DNA from: Pseudomonas sp. Irchel s3h14
GTDB lineage: Bacteria; Pseudomonadota; Gammaproteobacteria; Pseudomonadales; Pseudomonadaceae
Assembly: GCF_900187425.1 (NCBI RefSeq)
Contig: NZ_FYDJ01000007.1
Location: forward strand, 1-64,000
Direction: 5' to 3'
Length of the DNA: 64,000 bases
The first letter of the stretch is position 1; each line of letters starts with the position of its first letter. This document shows, piece by piece, positions 26,311 through 35,382 of this stretch. The notes beneath the pieces were generated by a model. That model searched no databases. It saw nothing but the letters and a program-made list of their open reading frames with translations, and was not told the DNA's origin. The position numbers were made by a program, and so were the translations under genes.

Positions 26311-27083
26311 TTCCCTCACTTCGGATAATTTCGACGTGACCAAGCGGATCGTGTGTAGTGCCCTGGGCTCAAACTGAGGCGTTAACTTCGAGCGGTGACG
26401 ATGGATGTTACCGCTACACTTGAGTGCTTCTGATGGGAGTTCGTTGTTTTTCGAGTTGCCGCTGGAGGGCAGGAGTTCTCGCGCCATATGAGGCACCGGA
26501 AGACACTCGAAAAATGACGGTCAACATCTGATTTCTACGGGCTAATGATCGCGATACGCTGCCCTTGAGTCGGATTTTTTATTGCGCAGAAGAACACCAT
26601 TTGGCAAGACCTCTCAACTACGAAGGAAAAATGACGCGCTTGAGTTGAATGCGCCACCATCCAGCCCTGCCGCCGGTACTGCCGATTGTCTCTGTAAGTC
26701 CAGCTATGGCTCTTGCTCCGCGTACAAAGCGCTGCGAGTCTAGAGTCTGTTATTTACAGTCAAACTCTTGCTCTCCAAAAAACATTTTGACTTGGCTCTA
26801 GGACGGTGCTTCTAGGCTTAGAAAAACCAACTATGCCCCCAGTTTTGCCCCCATTCGCATGCGATCCACGAACAATTGCGAGTGCGCGCCCTGGCGGTGA
26901 TGCAATGGGGGATTTGATGGCTTTCAGTGTGTCTCTCCACTATGAGGATGAGTAGCGGCTAATCGCTTTCGTTGAGCTTGCAAGGTGTCTAGATAAGCCG
27001 GGGCGATTCAGAAGGATTGCAAAGCTAAACACGGTTCCACCACCGTTGAGTCCTGGCTCACCAAGTGACTAAGGTTTGAGTAC
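26311..27083. other. Gene-poor stretch after the integrase
   Basis: No coding region is supported. It contains a 9-bp imperfect hairpin (AGCGGTGAC...GTTACCGCT, 26391-26415) and repeat copy A. The short open frames here lack ribosome sites and look random. It is probably scar DNA from earlier insertions and deletions. Confidence 0.6.
26775..26930. repeat. Island repeat, copy A (shorter)
   Basis: It starts with CCAAAAAACATTTTGAC and continues to TGCCCCCAGTTTTGCCCCCA at 26834-26853, 59 bases later, the same spacing as in copies B (54030/54089) and C (63700/63759). A further shared piece, GATGGCTTTCAGT, is at 26916. The left part of B and C is missing. It lies 465 bases after the integrase gene. 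Confidence 0.85.
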
Positions 27084-27108
27084 AAAAAGGGCCCCATGGA
27101 GCCCTTTT
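27084..27108. terminator. Orphan bidirectional terminator
   Basis: AAAAGGGC-CCCATGGA-GCCCTTTT is a strong stem with A and T runs on both sides. It may end the MFS transcript from the right or be left over from a lost gene on the left. Confidence 0.65.
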
Positions 27109-27244
27109 CATTTGTGCGTTACTGGAGTGTTAGTTCCAGCAGTCATCCCGCTGAGCCCGTGACGCTTGGGTATCGAACTGGAGTGTCCCGCGCTAGCCGG
27201 CGTTCCTTTAAGGCGCAGGGTAATGTTAAGCAACGGTCTACAAC

Positions 27245-28429
27245 TCAGCTACCATACTGTTCGTGGCTACGTTCAATTTTCCATCGGACACACAGCGCCA
27301 AAGAAATGAAGCATGCGCCAACCCAACCTATGGCGTTAACGCCTACGCGATCTATCACCAATCCAGTAATGACTGCACCAATGCCGATGCCTAGATTTAT
27401 CATTGATACGTTTATGGCGTTGATCAACTGACCAGCGTTCCCAGCCCTTTTTAGCACGTCTATTCCGATAAGCAGGCTGACACCAGCGTGGCTGCTGGCA
27501 ACGATGATGACGGCGAGTGGTACAGCCCATTTGAGATTGCCAAACACTGACAGGGCGCACATGCCCACGGCCATGGTCACCAAGACCCGTCTGAACAGTG
27601 GCCCAAGATCGTCCTTCACACGTTTGGATAGGATCAAATTGCTCACAATGTCTGCGACGCCGTAGAGACATAGGATCAGTGTGACGTTCATCTCACCGAG
27701 GCCGGTCTCCTTTTCCAGGAAGGTAGCCAAGAAGTTGAATATCGAGGCAACGCCAGCAAACATTAAGCATGAACTGACCAAGGTCATTGATACGTCCGGC
27801 TTGAAGGCTACACGCAGGGCGTCGCGCAGGTTTTCTTTCTGCCGCGATTCTTCAGTAGGCCTCACCCAAATCCACACAGTTAACAAAGCCACACTGCTCA
27901 GCGCTGTCATCATCCACATTGCCATCCGCCAATTGGTGGCGTCTGCGATGAGCTTGCCGACCGGGACGCCTACGACCGATGCGATCGAGATTCCTACCAA
28001 GACTCTACCAATCGCCATGCTTTCATTGCGGCCTTGCGACAGTGACTTCGCGGCCAGAGCGGCGTTTGTCCAGAAAACAGCAACACCGATTCCTCCTAGT
28101 ACGCGACCAATGAGGATGATGTAGTAGTCGCTAAAGACTGCGGAAATCCCGTTTCCGAGAACAAGTACCACGCACGCGGCGATGAGAAGGGATCGTTTCG
28201 AGGCCCGGTGTGTTAGAACACCAATGATTGGCGCGCTGATGCCCATGCCTAAAGCAAAAGCTGTCACCAGCCCACTCGCCGCGCCAATAGTGATGGCCAG
28301 CGATGTTGCAATTTCAGGTAGTAAACCTGCGACGATAAATTCAGAGGAGAGCATTACAAATGCAGTGAAGGTCAGCGCATAGACCCTTGGGTTGATCGTG
28401 CTGCGGTCTGTTGTCATCGGAAAAACCAT
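27245..28429 (-). CDS. MFS transporter, DHA1 (AraJ/sugar-efflux like)
   Basis: This 394-residue permease has 12 predicted helices and is compact, as in the DHA1 family. Motif A is represented by LTHRASKRSLLIAACV, and motif C-like GISIASVVGVPVGKLI lies in helix 5, which suggests drug or sugar efflux by proton exchange. The start is the ATG at 28429 or the one at 28417; neither has a clear ribosome site. It lies downstream of the HSL hydrolase on the same strand, but a hairpin between them suggests only partial read-through. Confidence 0.85.
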   Translation of the reverse strand: MVFPMTTDRSTINPRVYALTFTAFVMLSSEFIVAGLLPEIATSLAITIGAASGLVTAFALGMGISAPIIGVLTHRASKRSLLIAACVVLVLGNGISAVFSDYYIILIGRVLGGIGVAVFWTNAALAAKSLSQGRNESMAIGRVLVGISIASVVGVPVGKLIADATNWRMAMWMMTALSSVALLTVWIWVRPTEESRQKENLRDALRVAFKPDVSMTLVSSCLMFAGVASIFNFLATFLEKETGLGEMNVTLILCLYGVADIVSNLILSKRVKDDLGPLFRRVLVTMAVGMCALSVFGNLKWAVPLAVIIVASSHAGVSLLIGIDVLKRAGNAGQLINAINVSMINLGIGIGAVITGLVIDRVGVNAIGWVGACFISLALCVRWKIERSHEQYGS

Positions 28430-28554
28430 CTTCTGAGTTCAGTGGACACGGCCTGCCAAGAAGGGGCGTTTGGTGAAATTTTCTCGGGTTGGGCAGGGCG
28501 CTTACTCAGGCTCTCTGAATCGCCTGATGAAGCTTTTATAGAAGCAGGATGAGC

Positions 28555-28584
28555 AAAACCGCGACAGCCACAAAGCTATCGCGG
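28555..28584 (-). terminator. Weak terminator after the HSL-type hydrolase
   Basis: Read on the minus strand, CCGCGATAG and CTGTCGCGG form a 9-bp stem with one mismatched (G-T) pair, followed by TTTT. It falls just after the hydrolase stop. Confidence 0.55.
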
Positions 28585-28596
28585 TTGTTCTGCGTT

Positions 28597-29523
28597 TTAG
28601 CGGTTAGCGTCGGCCAAGCCAGCCTCGATGAAGCGAACGGAACTCTCCATAGCCTGCTGACCTTCTGGCAGCATGGTGGCGTAGAAGTGCCAGGCGTGGA
28701 ACATAGCAGGCCATACTTCCAGGTTCACGCGAACTCGGTTATCAGCCAGGTGAGTTGCAAGGCGCATTGCATCACTCAACATCAGCTCGTTCTCGCCGAT
28801 CTGCACCAAGATTGGTGGAAGACCGGTGACGTCCGCGAACACAGGTGAGGCCAGAGGATGATTGGCCAATGTGTCGCCTAGGAATGCTCTGGCGAGGATG
28901 TCCAAGACAGGCTTGGAGTTCAGAGGATCCAGACCTTCACGGTTGCTCATGGAAGCACCGGTGTGTTCAAGGTTCGCCCATGGTGAGATGGAGGAGCCAA
29001 CCGCAGGCAATGGAAGCCCTTTCGATTTAGCCGCGACCATGACGCTGACAACCATTGCGCCGCCAGCCGACTCGCCAGAGAACGCAATTTTGTTAGCCGG
29101 GATTTTCTGCTCAAGCAACCATTCGTAAGCGCGTAACGTGTCGTCGATAGATGCTGGAAACTTGTGCTCAGGAGCGAGGCGGTAGTCCGGCATGTACACA
29201 CGAGCACCGAGCATTTTCGCGTAGTTGCCGCCGATACCGTGGTAGCCGTCTGGACGTCCTACAATGTAGGCGCCGCCGTGGATGTACATCACGACCGCGT
29301 CGGTTTTGATCTCGTCCGGAGTAACCAGTGTGCCGGGTACGCCACCCATGTCGACTGCTTCGAATTTAACGCCAGCTGGCGCTGGATTTTGCGCGAGCAT
29401 TTTTGCGTAAGAGTCGCGGATGTCGCTCATTTTTGTGGTGGTATCGATTCCCTTAAGAACGGGTACCAGATCGCTAAGGCTATTGGCCCAGGTTTGGACG
29501 GCTGCTTGGACTTTAGTGTTCAT
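28597..29523 (-). CDS. Alpha/beta hydrolase, hormone-sensitive lipase family
   Basis: This 308-residue esterase has the oxyanion motif HGGAY (His82-Gly83-Gly84) and nucleophile Ser152 in GESAGG. The acid is probably the Asp in ELMLSD and the base is in MFHAWHF near residue 274. It lacks a signal peptide and should hydrolyse short acyl or lactone esters in the cytoplasm. It is divergent from a LysR gene, with a LysR-type dyad in the gap, so an inducible catabolic role is likely. The substrate is unknown. Confidence 0.9.
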   Translation of the reverse strand: MNTKVQAAVQTWANSLSDLVPVLKGIDTTTKMSDIRDSYAKMLAQNPAPAGVKFEAVDMGGVPGTLVTPDEIKTDAVVMYIHGGAYIVGRPDGYHGIGGNYAKMLGARVYMPDYRLAPEHKFPASIDDTLRAYEWLLEQKIPANKIAFSGESAGGAMVVSVMVAAKSKGLPLPAVGSSISPWANLEHTGASMSNREGLDPLNSKPVLDILARAFLGDTLANHPLASPVFADVTGLPPILVQIGENELMLSDAMRLATHLADNRVRVNLEVWPAMFHAWHFYATMLPEGQQAMESSVRFIEAGLADANR

Positions 29524-29581
29524 AATGACCTCAATTGATCGTTGGGAGTGGATTAGCTAATTGAGATACTATGCTTAGTAT

Positions 29582-29600
29582 TGGGGAATAGGGTTCCCCA
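29582..29600. promoter_or_regulatory. LysR-type operator between hydrolase and LysR
   Basis: TGGGGAA-TAGGG-TTCCCCA is a perfect 7-5-7 dyad in the divergent promoter region. A similar dyad, GGGGA-N7-TCCCC, lies upstream of the LLM gene at 37414. Confidence 0.65.
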
Positions 29601-29644
29601 TAACAGGTGCTAAGCCGCCCGAACGTTGAGACCACCGAGGCCGT

Positions 29645-30583
29645 ATGGAACTCCATAACCTGAATGACATTGCCGCGTTTGTGAGCTCGGTAAACGCTGG
29701 AAGCTTCACTGCGGCGGCAAAACAGCTTGGCCTTACGCGCTCTGCAGTGGGGAAGTCGATAGTCAGGCTTGAGGCTCGTTTACAGGTACGTTTACTGAAT
29801 CGCACTACGCGAAGTTTAAGCATGACGGATGACGGCCAGGTTCTGTATGAGCGCTGTGTGGGCGTTCTTCAGGATCTGGACGACGTGGAGGATGCCCTTG
29901 CGTTTCGTCGTTCGACACCCAGTGGGCGACTGCGGATGAGTCTGCCGGTTGCGCTGGGCAGACTTCATGTCCTTCAGCACATTGAGTGCTGCCTTAAAGA
30001 TTGGCCCTCCCTGAGCGTGGATATCACCTTTTCTGACAGGCTGGTCGATCTGATCGATGAGGGATTTGATTTGGCCATGCGCATCGGGCCACCGAAGGAA
30101 GATTCTCGGTTGTTAACGCGCACTGTGGCCTACCAACAAATGATTACCTGCGCTTCCCCCAAATATTTGGCTGAGCATGCCGAGCCTAAAACGCCGGAGG
30201 ATTTATCCGAGCACCAGTGCCTGCATTTCGTGAGCGGTGGGAGATTGCTTCCTTGGAATTTTCGCGTGAATGGTAGCTCTGTGTCCGTTACTCATGGTGG
30301 AAGGCTACAGATGGACAGTGCTGAGTCATTACACCAGTCAGCTGTAGCTGGCCTGGGCATCGCGACTCTTCCTTCCTACGTGGTGAACGACGATTTGAGG
30401 AGCGGCAAGCTTGTTCAATTGCTCGCTGGGTATGCAGAGGCCGCAGAGCCTATTCGGGTGATCTACCCTAGCAAGCGGCACCTATCTCCAAAAATTCGAC
30501 TCTTCATCGATAAGCTCGTGGAGGCTTGGTCACCATGCCCACCATGGGAGCAGCATTCTGCGGAAGGCATTCACTCTGCCTGA
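29645..30583 (+). CDS. LysR-family regulator
   Basis: This 312-residue regulator has an N-terminal winged helix (about residues 5-64: GSFTAAAKQLGLTRSAVGKSIVRLEARL) and a C-terminal effector-binding domain. It belongs to the DsdA/AaeR-like group with the end motif YPSKRHLSPKIRLFIDKL. It is divergent from the HSL hydrolase and probably controls it and itself through the dyad at 29582. The effector is unknown. Confidence 0.92.
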   Translation: MELHNLNDIAAFVSSVNAGSFTAAAKQLGLTRSAVGKSIVRLEARLQVRLLNRTTRSLSMTDDGQVLYERCVGVLQDLDDVEDALAFRRSTPSGRLRMSLPVALGRLHVLQHIECCLKDWPSLSVDITFSDRLVDLIDEGFDLAMRIGPPKEDSRLLTRTVAYQQMITCASPKYLAEHAEPKTPEDLSEHQCLHFVSGGRLLPWNFRVNGSSVSVTHGGRLQMDSAESLHQSAVAGLGIATLPSYVVNDDLRSGKLVQLLAGYAEAAEPIRVIYPSKRHLSPKIRLFIDKLVEAWSPCPPWEQHSAEGIHSA

Positions 30584-30832
30584 CCCGTGAGCGAGGCCCG
30601 CTCGTCTAGTCGATACCTAGCCTATGCATCGCGTATTCATCTCACTTGAGCATCGACTCCCAGGCGTGGGCACTGCGCCCGTGTTCCGTGCATCTGCCGA
30701 AGGAGCCAGTGTCTCAGAGGCTTAGTGCGCCGGTGTTTTTCACATCCTCAATATGATTGGCGCAGATGCTCATGACTGCGTTTCGTAGGAGCTACTGGCG
30801 CTCCTTGCGGGGGAAGTGACCGTGCAGACAGC

Positions 30833-30861
30833 TTGACAGCGGTCAAATATCCGAATAAAAA
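30833..30861 (+). promoter_or_regulatory. Promoter of the SDR/GldA/cyclase operon
   Basis: TTGACA (30833-30838) and TAAAAA (30856-30861) are 17 bases apart. The first LacI-type operator begins on the last base of the -10, a classical repression layout. The leader to the SDR gene would be nearly 400 bases. Confidence 0.55.
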
Positions 30862-30874
30862 TGAAGCGCTTCAT
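30861..30874. promoter_or_regulatory. LacI-type operator O1
   Basis: ATGAAGC-GCTTCAT is a perfect 14-base palindrome with a central CG step, as typical for LacI-family regulators. A second copy lies 99 bases downstream. Confidence 0.7.
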
Positions 30875-30959
30875 AAATATCTCTTTCGAGAATAAATACA
30901 AAAAATAGAGTCGTGAAAAGATCATGGATTTTGTTGGCTTATGACCGCAGGCTATGAGA

Positions 30960-30973
30960 ATGAAACGATTCAT
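30960..30973. promoter_or_regulatory. LacI-type operator O2
   Basis: ATGAA-ACGA-TTCAT shares both arms and the central CG with O1. The 99-base centre spacing, close to whole helical turns, would allow looping by a tetrameric repressor. Confidence 0.65.
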
Positions 30974-31008
30974 ATTTGCCGTTTTCCTAGGCAAGTCTGG
31001 AGATCATA

Positions 31009-31242
31009 ATGATCACTGCATCATTAGCCTTCGCTCGGTCAACGACGCAGGCTGCCCTCGCCACTCTCTTACCTAAAGTCACAGACCGCTCCGGCACGGG
31101 GGCACTGGCTTCGCCACGCAAATCTCCTAAAACCACCCGCCTACATGAGTCCGAAATTTTCGGTCAGCCAGCGCGGCATCGGACGCGTTTGAGCATCACC
31201 GCCTCTTGTTTCTGTTTTTTTAGCGCGGGGAATTTGGCATGA
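31009..31242 (+). CDS. Doubtful small ORF in the operon leader
   Basis: The 77-codon frame opens with ATG after CTGGAGATCATA, a usable ribosome site, and ends in an ATGA overlap with the SDR start. That favours translational coupling. The peptide resembles no family I know and is rich in Ser, Thr and Ala without a clear fold. It may be a leader peptide, a fragment of a lost gene, or chance. Confidence 0.25.
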   Translation: MITASLAFARSTTQAALATLLPKVTDRSGTGALASPRKSPKTTRLHESEIFGQPARHRTRLSITASCFCFFSAGNLA

Positions 31243-32009
31243 CGAATCTTCGACATTCAGGACGCACAGTTCTCATTACCGGGGCAGGAGGGGGGATCGG
31301 TGCCTCAATTGCCCGGCTGTACTGCGAGGAGGGCGCGCGGGTTGCCTTGGTAGATTTCGACGAACAGTCAGTTTCCGAGCTTTCCCGGCAACTCATTGCT
31401 GCCGGACATTTGGTGGCTTGGGCTAAAGCTGACGTATCAGATTTCGCGCAATGCAGTCGAGCCTGTCTTGAGCTTAGTGAGCAGCTCGGCCCGATCGACA
31501 CCTTGATCAACAATGCAGGCGTGTCACCCAAACATCAGGGCGCACCCGCACCGATTTGGGAAATGGATCCTCTGGAATGGGAAAGGGTCGTCGGCATCAA
31601 CCTCACTGGCTCGTTCAACCTGGTTAGGGCCATCGCGCCGGGAATGGTTGAGCGCGGCTTTGGAAGAATCGTGAACATGTCTTCCGTCGCCGGCAGCGCC
31701 TATTTGCCTATTGTCGCGGCGCATTACAGCGCTACTAAAGCCGCGATTATCGGTTTTACCCGTCACCTGGCAGGTGAGCTCGGGCCCTATGGCATTACTG
31801 CAAACGCACTGGCTCCGGGACGCATCGAAACGCCGCTTCTTAAAACCGTTTCTGCGCAAGCGAACCAGGCAGTCGTTGATGAGACTCCGTTGGGCCGTCT
31901 TGGAACGCCACTTGAGGTAGCTAAAGCAGCATGCTTTTTGACTTCAAACGACAGCGACTTCATCACGGGCCAAGTTGTGGATGTGGCGGGTGGCTGGTTG
32001 ATGCGCTGA
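31239..32009 (+). CDS. Short-chain dehydrogenase/reductase (FabG-like)
   Basis: This 256-residue Rossmann enzyme has TGAGGGIG at residues 14-21 for NAD(P), NNAG at 91-94, and the catalytic Ser148/149, Tyr163 and Lys167 (YSATK). Asp39 after beta-2 (LVDF) favours NAD(H). It ends in the SDR C-terminal GGWLMR. First of three genes (SDR, GldA-like, cyclase) likely repressed by the LacI protein encoded downstream. It would oxidise a secondary alcohol of an unknown substrate. Confidence 0.92.
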   Translation: MTNLRHSGRTVLITGAGGGIGASIARLYCEEGARVALVDFDEQSVSELSRQLIAAGHLVAWAKADVSDFAQCSRACLELSEQLGPIDTLINNAGVSPKHQGAPAPIWEMDPLEWERVVGINLTGSFNLVRAIAPGMVERGFGRIVNMSSVAGSAYLPIVAAHYSATKAAIIGFTRHLAGELGPYGITANALAPGRIETPLLKTVSAQANQAVVDETPLGRLGTPLEVAKAACFLTSNDSDFITGQVVDVAGGWLMR

Positions 32010-32072
32010 TCCATCCGGGCTCGTATTCAACGTAACGATTTATCTCACAGTTTTTCAGCAGCGGGTGGTGGC

Positions 32073-33176
32073 ATGGTTCGAACAATGGGTTTTCCTGGCC
32101 GATACGAGCAAGGGCCAGACGCGCTAAAGCAGCTTGGCAGAATCCTTTCCGATATGGGGCAATCGCGCCCTTTGGTCTTGTGCGACGAGTTCGTCTCGAG
32201 GCATCTGTGGCCTGAGGTAGGGAATGCATTGTCAGAGCATGGCTTCGAGGCGAACAGTATCGTTTTTCCTGGTGAATGCACTAAAGCGGCAATTGCGTCT
32301 CTCTGTGAGCGATCAGCAGATTACAGGCCAGACACCATCATCGCTTTGGGCGGGGGTAAGACAATTGACACGGCTAAAGGGATGGCTGCTCAGCTTAACG
32401 TCCCCATCGTCGTATGCCCGACCATTGCTTCCAGCGACGCCCCAACCAGCCGTTTGATTGTGCTTTACGACGAGGCGCACAAGGTCGTTGGTGTCGAGTA
32501 CCTGAACATGAACCCCTCTGCAGTAGTCGTGGACACCGAAGTGATTGTCCGTGCGCCTGCAAGGTTTTTCGCCGCAGGCATCGGCGACGCCATCAGTAAA
32601 AAGTTTGAGGCGCAACAATGTCAGTCTGCCGGAGGCAATAACTCATTTGGTACTCCAGCGTTGAACACTGCATTGCTGCTAACAGAGGCTGTGTTTAAGA
32701 CGCTTATGACCTACGGGTACAGCGCTTACCAAGCAGTAGGCCGGCACGAGGTTAATGATGATGTCGAGCGGGTTGTTGAAGGAACCGTCCTTATCAGTGG
32801 CGTTGGGTTCGAGAGTGGCGGCTTGTCGCTAGCTCATGCGCTTGTGCGAGGTCTTACGGCAATTCCTGCGATTACTTCCATGCTGCATGGTGAGCTTGTC
32901 GCATTCGGGACGCTGGTGCAGATGTCCGTCGAAGAGCGCCCAGACTCAGAGATCCTAGAGGTCGCTCAGCTTCTGAATGATGTGAATCTGCCCGTCACCC
33001 TCGACGGCCTTGGCCAGACGTCTGCGTTTACCTCTGAGGAACTGGACATTGTCGTCCAGGCAACACTGGGTGCGGTGTACGCAAAAAATATGGCGCCAGC
33101 CCTTACGGCTGAACGACTCGTCCGAGGACTCGCTCGTGCTGACGAGCTGGGACAACGATTCGAACGTTTCAACTAA
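32073..33176 (+). CDS. Iron-containing alcohol dehydrogenase, GldA-like
   Basis: This 367-residue protein of the glycerol dehydrogenase group has the NAD motif ALGGGKTIDTAKG (about residues 90-102) and the segment PTIASSDAPTS. Metal ligands are an Asp in AGIGDAISK and His residues in LSLAHALVRG and SMLHGELVA. It would oxidise a vicinal diol or hydroxyketone with NAD. It is 63 bases after the SDR gene and in the same operon. True glycerol as substrate is not implied by this context. Confidence 0.9.
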   Translation: MVRTMGFPGRYEQGPDALKQLGRILSDMGQSRPLVLCDEFVSRHLWPEVGNALSEHGFEANSIVFPGECTKAAIASLCERSADYRPDTIIALGGGKTIDTAKGMAAQLNVPIVVCPTIASSDAPTSRLIVLYDEAHKVVGVEYLNMNPSAVVVDTEVIVRAPARFFAAGIGDAISKKFEAQQCQSAGGNNSFGTPALNTALLLTEAVFKTLMTYGYSAYQAVGRHEVNDDVERVVEGTVLISGVGFESGGLSLAHALVRGLTAIPAITSMLHGELVAFGTLVQMSVEERPDSEILEVAQLLNDVNLPVTLDGLGQTSAFTSEELDIVVQATLGAVYAKNMAPALTAERLVRGLARADELGQRFERFN

Positions 33177-33223
33177 CCGCTAAATGCAGCACAGCTAATC
33201 CAAGAATAAAAGAGGCTCAGAAA

Positions 33224-34186
33224 ATGACAGACAAGACCGTTCCGCATATTCATGACTTGCTCAAAGACTCCCCTAAGAACTGGGGTAAGTGGGGCCCGGA
33301 TGATGAGGTAGGCTCACTCAACTACCTTACAGGTATCGAAGTTCTCCAAGGGGTCAAAGAGGTCAAGCAAGGCAAGACATTTACTTTGCAGGTGCGGATG
33401 GCAGATCCTGCTGGTGACCCGGTCTGGCCTGGTCGCTCCCAGTCAAAACGCATGAATATCATGGATCGTGGTCACTACAACTGTGGCAAAGGCCCACATT
33501 TTCCGGGCTCTTACGAGTTCGCCGACGACGTGATGTTTTTTCATCTTCAAGGGTCAACTCAGTACGACGCCCTTGGGCATGTCTGGTACGACGATCAGAT
33601 TTGGAATGGCTACAGCGCCGATACCACTATCGGTTCCCTGGCCAAGGCGAGCGTTGCTCCATTGGGTGAAAAAGGCATTGTTGGCCGAGGCATCCTGATC
33701 GACATAGCGCGCCACCGTGGTAAAGACGTGCTGGATGCAGGTGAAACGTTCAACCATGAGGATTTAATGGCTGCGGCCCGCGCTCAAGGCGTCTCTATCA
33801 ACAAGCGTGACATTCTCATCATCCGCACTGGATGGATTGGCTCGTTTTATAAACGCGACCCGGAAGAGTTCTACAAAGACTTTATCGAGCCAGGCCTGAC
33901 CTACAGCCCTGAGTTGGTGAAGTGGTTTCAGGAGATGGAAATTCCGAACATTGTCACCGACACCATCGCTAACGAAGTCACCGTCGATCCCGTGTCAGGG
34001 GTTGCGTTGCCGTTGCACAACGCACTCATGAGGAACTTAGGCATCACTCTCACTGAGATCGCTCAGCTTGATCCTCTCGCTGAGGACTGCGCTGAGGACG
34101 GTCAGTGGACGTTTCTCTATACCGCAGCCCCTCTAAAGGTCGTTGGCGGAACCGGAGCTCCTGTGAATCCGATCGTCATTAAATAA
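33224..34186 (+). CDS. Cyclase-family metal hydrolase
   Basis: This 320-residue protein belongs to the cyclase/kynurenine-formamidase-like family. The metal-binding HxGTHxDxPxH segment is represented by GSTQYDALGHVWYDD, where Gln replaces the first motif His, a variant seen in a subfamily associated with catabolic clusters. Further conserved parts are GRGILIDIAR and LIIRTGW. The reaction could be a hydrolytic ring opening or dehydration. It is 47 bases after the GldA-like gene, with AAGAGGCTCAGAAA before the ATG. Confidence 0.86.
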   Translation: MTDKTVPHIHDLLKDSPKNWGKWGPDDEVGSLNYLTGIEVLQGVKEVKQGKTFTLQVRMADPAGDPVWPGRSQSKRMNIMDRGHYNCGKGPHFPGSYEFADDVMFFHLQGSTQYDALGHVWYDDQIWNGYSADTTIGSLAKASVAPLGEKGIVGRGILIDIARHRGKDVLDAGETFNHEDLMAAARAQGVSINKRDILIIRTGWIGSFYKRDPEEFYKDFIEPGLTYSPELVKWFQEMEIPNIVTDTIANEVTVDPVSGVALPLHNALMRNLGITLTEIAQLDPLAEDCAEDGQWTFLYTAAPLKVVGGTGAPVNPIVIK

Positions 34187-34347
34187 GTGTTTTTGCCTGG
34201 GGGCAGCAGAAACGCCGCTCTCAGGTTTTTCCCTCCAATTAACGGCTCCCGAACGGCAGGCTGTTGGCTTATCATCCTCTGCGCAAATCGAGGGCGTTCT
34301 TCTGATCGTCCTGTCTCCGCGCTACGATCGAGGATGCTGAATCTCCA

Positions 34348-35364
34348 ATGAAAAAAATCGAGAAACCGAAGCTCAAGGACGTGGCTGAATTGGCGGGCGT
34401 CTCGATGGGGAGTGCTTCAAGAGCATTGGCTGTCCCGCACTTAGTGAAACCTGCCACGCTGGCCAAAGTACAAGCAGCTGTTCAAGAGCTCGGGTACCTG
34501 CGAGACGGGGCCGCGCGTGCTTTGGCATCCAGGCGTACGCACAGCATCGGAGCCGTTTTTCCTACTTTTAACAACCCAGCGTTCGCTGAAGCTGTCCAGG
34601 CCCTTCAGTTAAGGCTAACGGAGCTTGGGTATCACCTGATCATTTCTTCCCATGAATACGACCAGGCGCAAGAACTGGTAAACGTAAGGAACATGATTGA
34701 GCGGGGCGTCGAAGGCCTACTGTTGGTGGGTACTGAACATAGTCCTGAAATTTATGAAGCACTAACTGCCGCCCAATGCCCATTCATTCTCATGTGGTCC
34801 CTTGATGGTGCTCACGACCATCACTGCGTGGGGTTCAGCAATGAGGAGGGTGGTCGATTGATAGCCAGGCACTTGCTTAGCCTTGGTCATCAAAGTATCG
34901 CCATGATCAGTGGCGTTGTTTCTAACAACGAACGGGCAAAATACCGTCTGAAAGGAATCACCGCTCAGCTACTCGAGTCAGGGATAGAGCTTTCAAGTGA
35001 ACGGATTATTGAGCAGCCATTCACGATTGAGGGAGGGCGCGCCGGGCTGCGGATTGCTATGGAGCTTAACCCCAAGCCTACAGCCATTGTCTGCAGCACT
35101 GACCTCACCTGTATCGGAGCGTTGGCGGAAGCGCGCTCCAATGGGATCGACGTCCCCAAAGAACTATCAGTCAGCGGGTTCGATGATATCGAGTTCGCGG
35201 CTGCCTACGTACCAGCCCTGACGACCGTCAGGGTGCCGACTTCGAAAATTGGTATCAGCAGCGCCAACAACATCGTTGCGCTGATCGAGGGACGCCCACT
35301 TGCACGCCGCGAGCGCATACAAATCGAACTCGTCGTCCGAGATAGTACGGCGCCACGGCCTTAG
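34348..35364 (+). CDS. LacI-family transcriptional repressor
   Basis: This 338-residue repressor has the helix-turn-helix LKDVAELAGVSMGSASRAL (about residues 9-27), a hinge helix (DGAARALASRRTHSIG), and a periplasmic-binding-protein-like core ending in GFDDIEFA...TTVRVP. It follows the SDR/GldA/cyclase operon. The two ATGAA-N4-TTCAT operators upstream of that operon are its likely targets; this is inference from motif type and position. The effector is unknown, probably the operon's substrate. Confidence 0.92.
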   Translation: MKKIEKPKLKDVAELAGVSMGSASRALAVPHLVKPATLAKVQAAVQELGYLRDGAARALASRRTHSIGAVFPTFNNPAFAEAVQALQLRLTELGYHLIISSHEYDQAQELVNVRNMIERGVEGLLLVGTEHSPEIYEALTAAQCPFILMWSLDGAHDHHCVGFSNEEGGRLIARHLLSLGHQSIAMISGVVSNNERAKYRLKGITAQLLESGIELSSERIIEQPFTIEGGRAGLRIAMELNPKPTAIVCSTDLTCIGALAEARSNGIDVPKELSVSGFDDIEFAAAYVPALTTVRVPTSKIGISSANNIVALIEGRPLARRERIQIELVVRDSTAPRP

Positions 35365-35382
35365 AGCGTTTTCAGGAAGGGA

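Noticed and set aside
26074..26496. A 140-codon minus-strand frame overlapping the integrase end
   Set aside because: It overlaps the conserved catalytic region of the integrase and has no recognisable domain.
30833..30846. TTGAC-AGCG-GTCAA as another Anr/Dnr box
   Set aside because: Both half-sites differ from TTGAT/ATCAA and there is no TAGnnT 32 bases downstream; TTGACA is better read as a -35.
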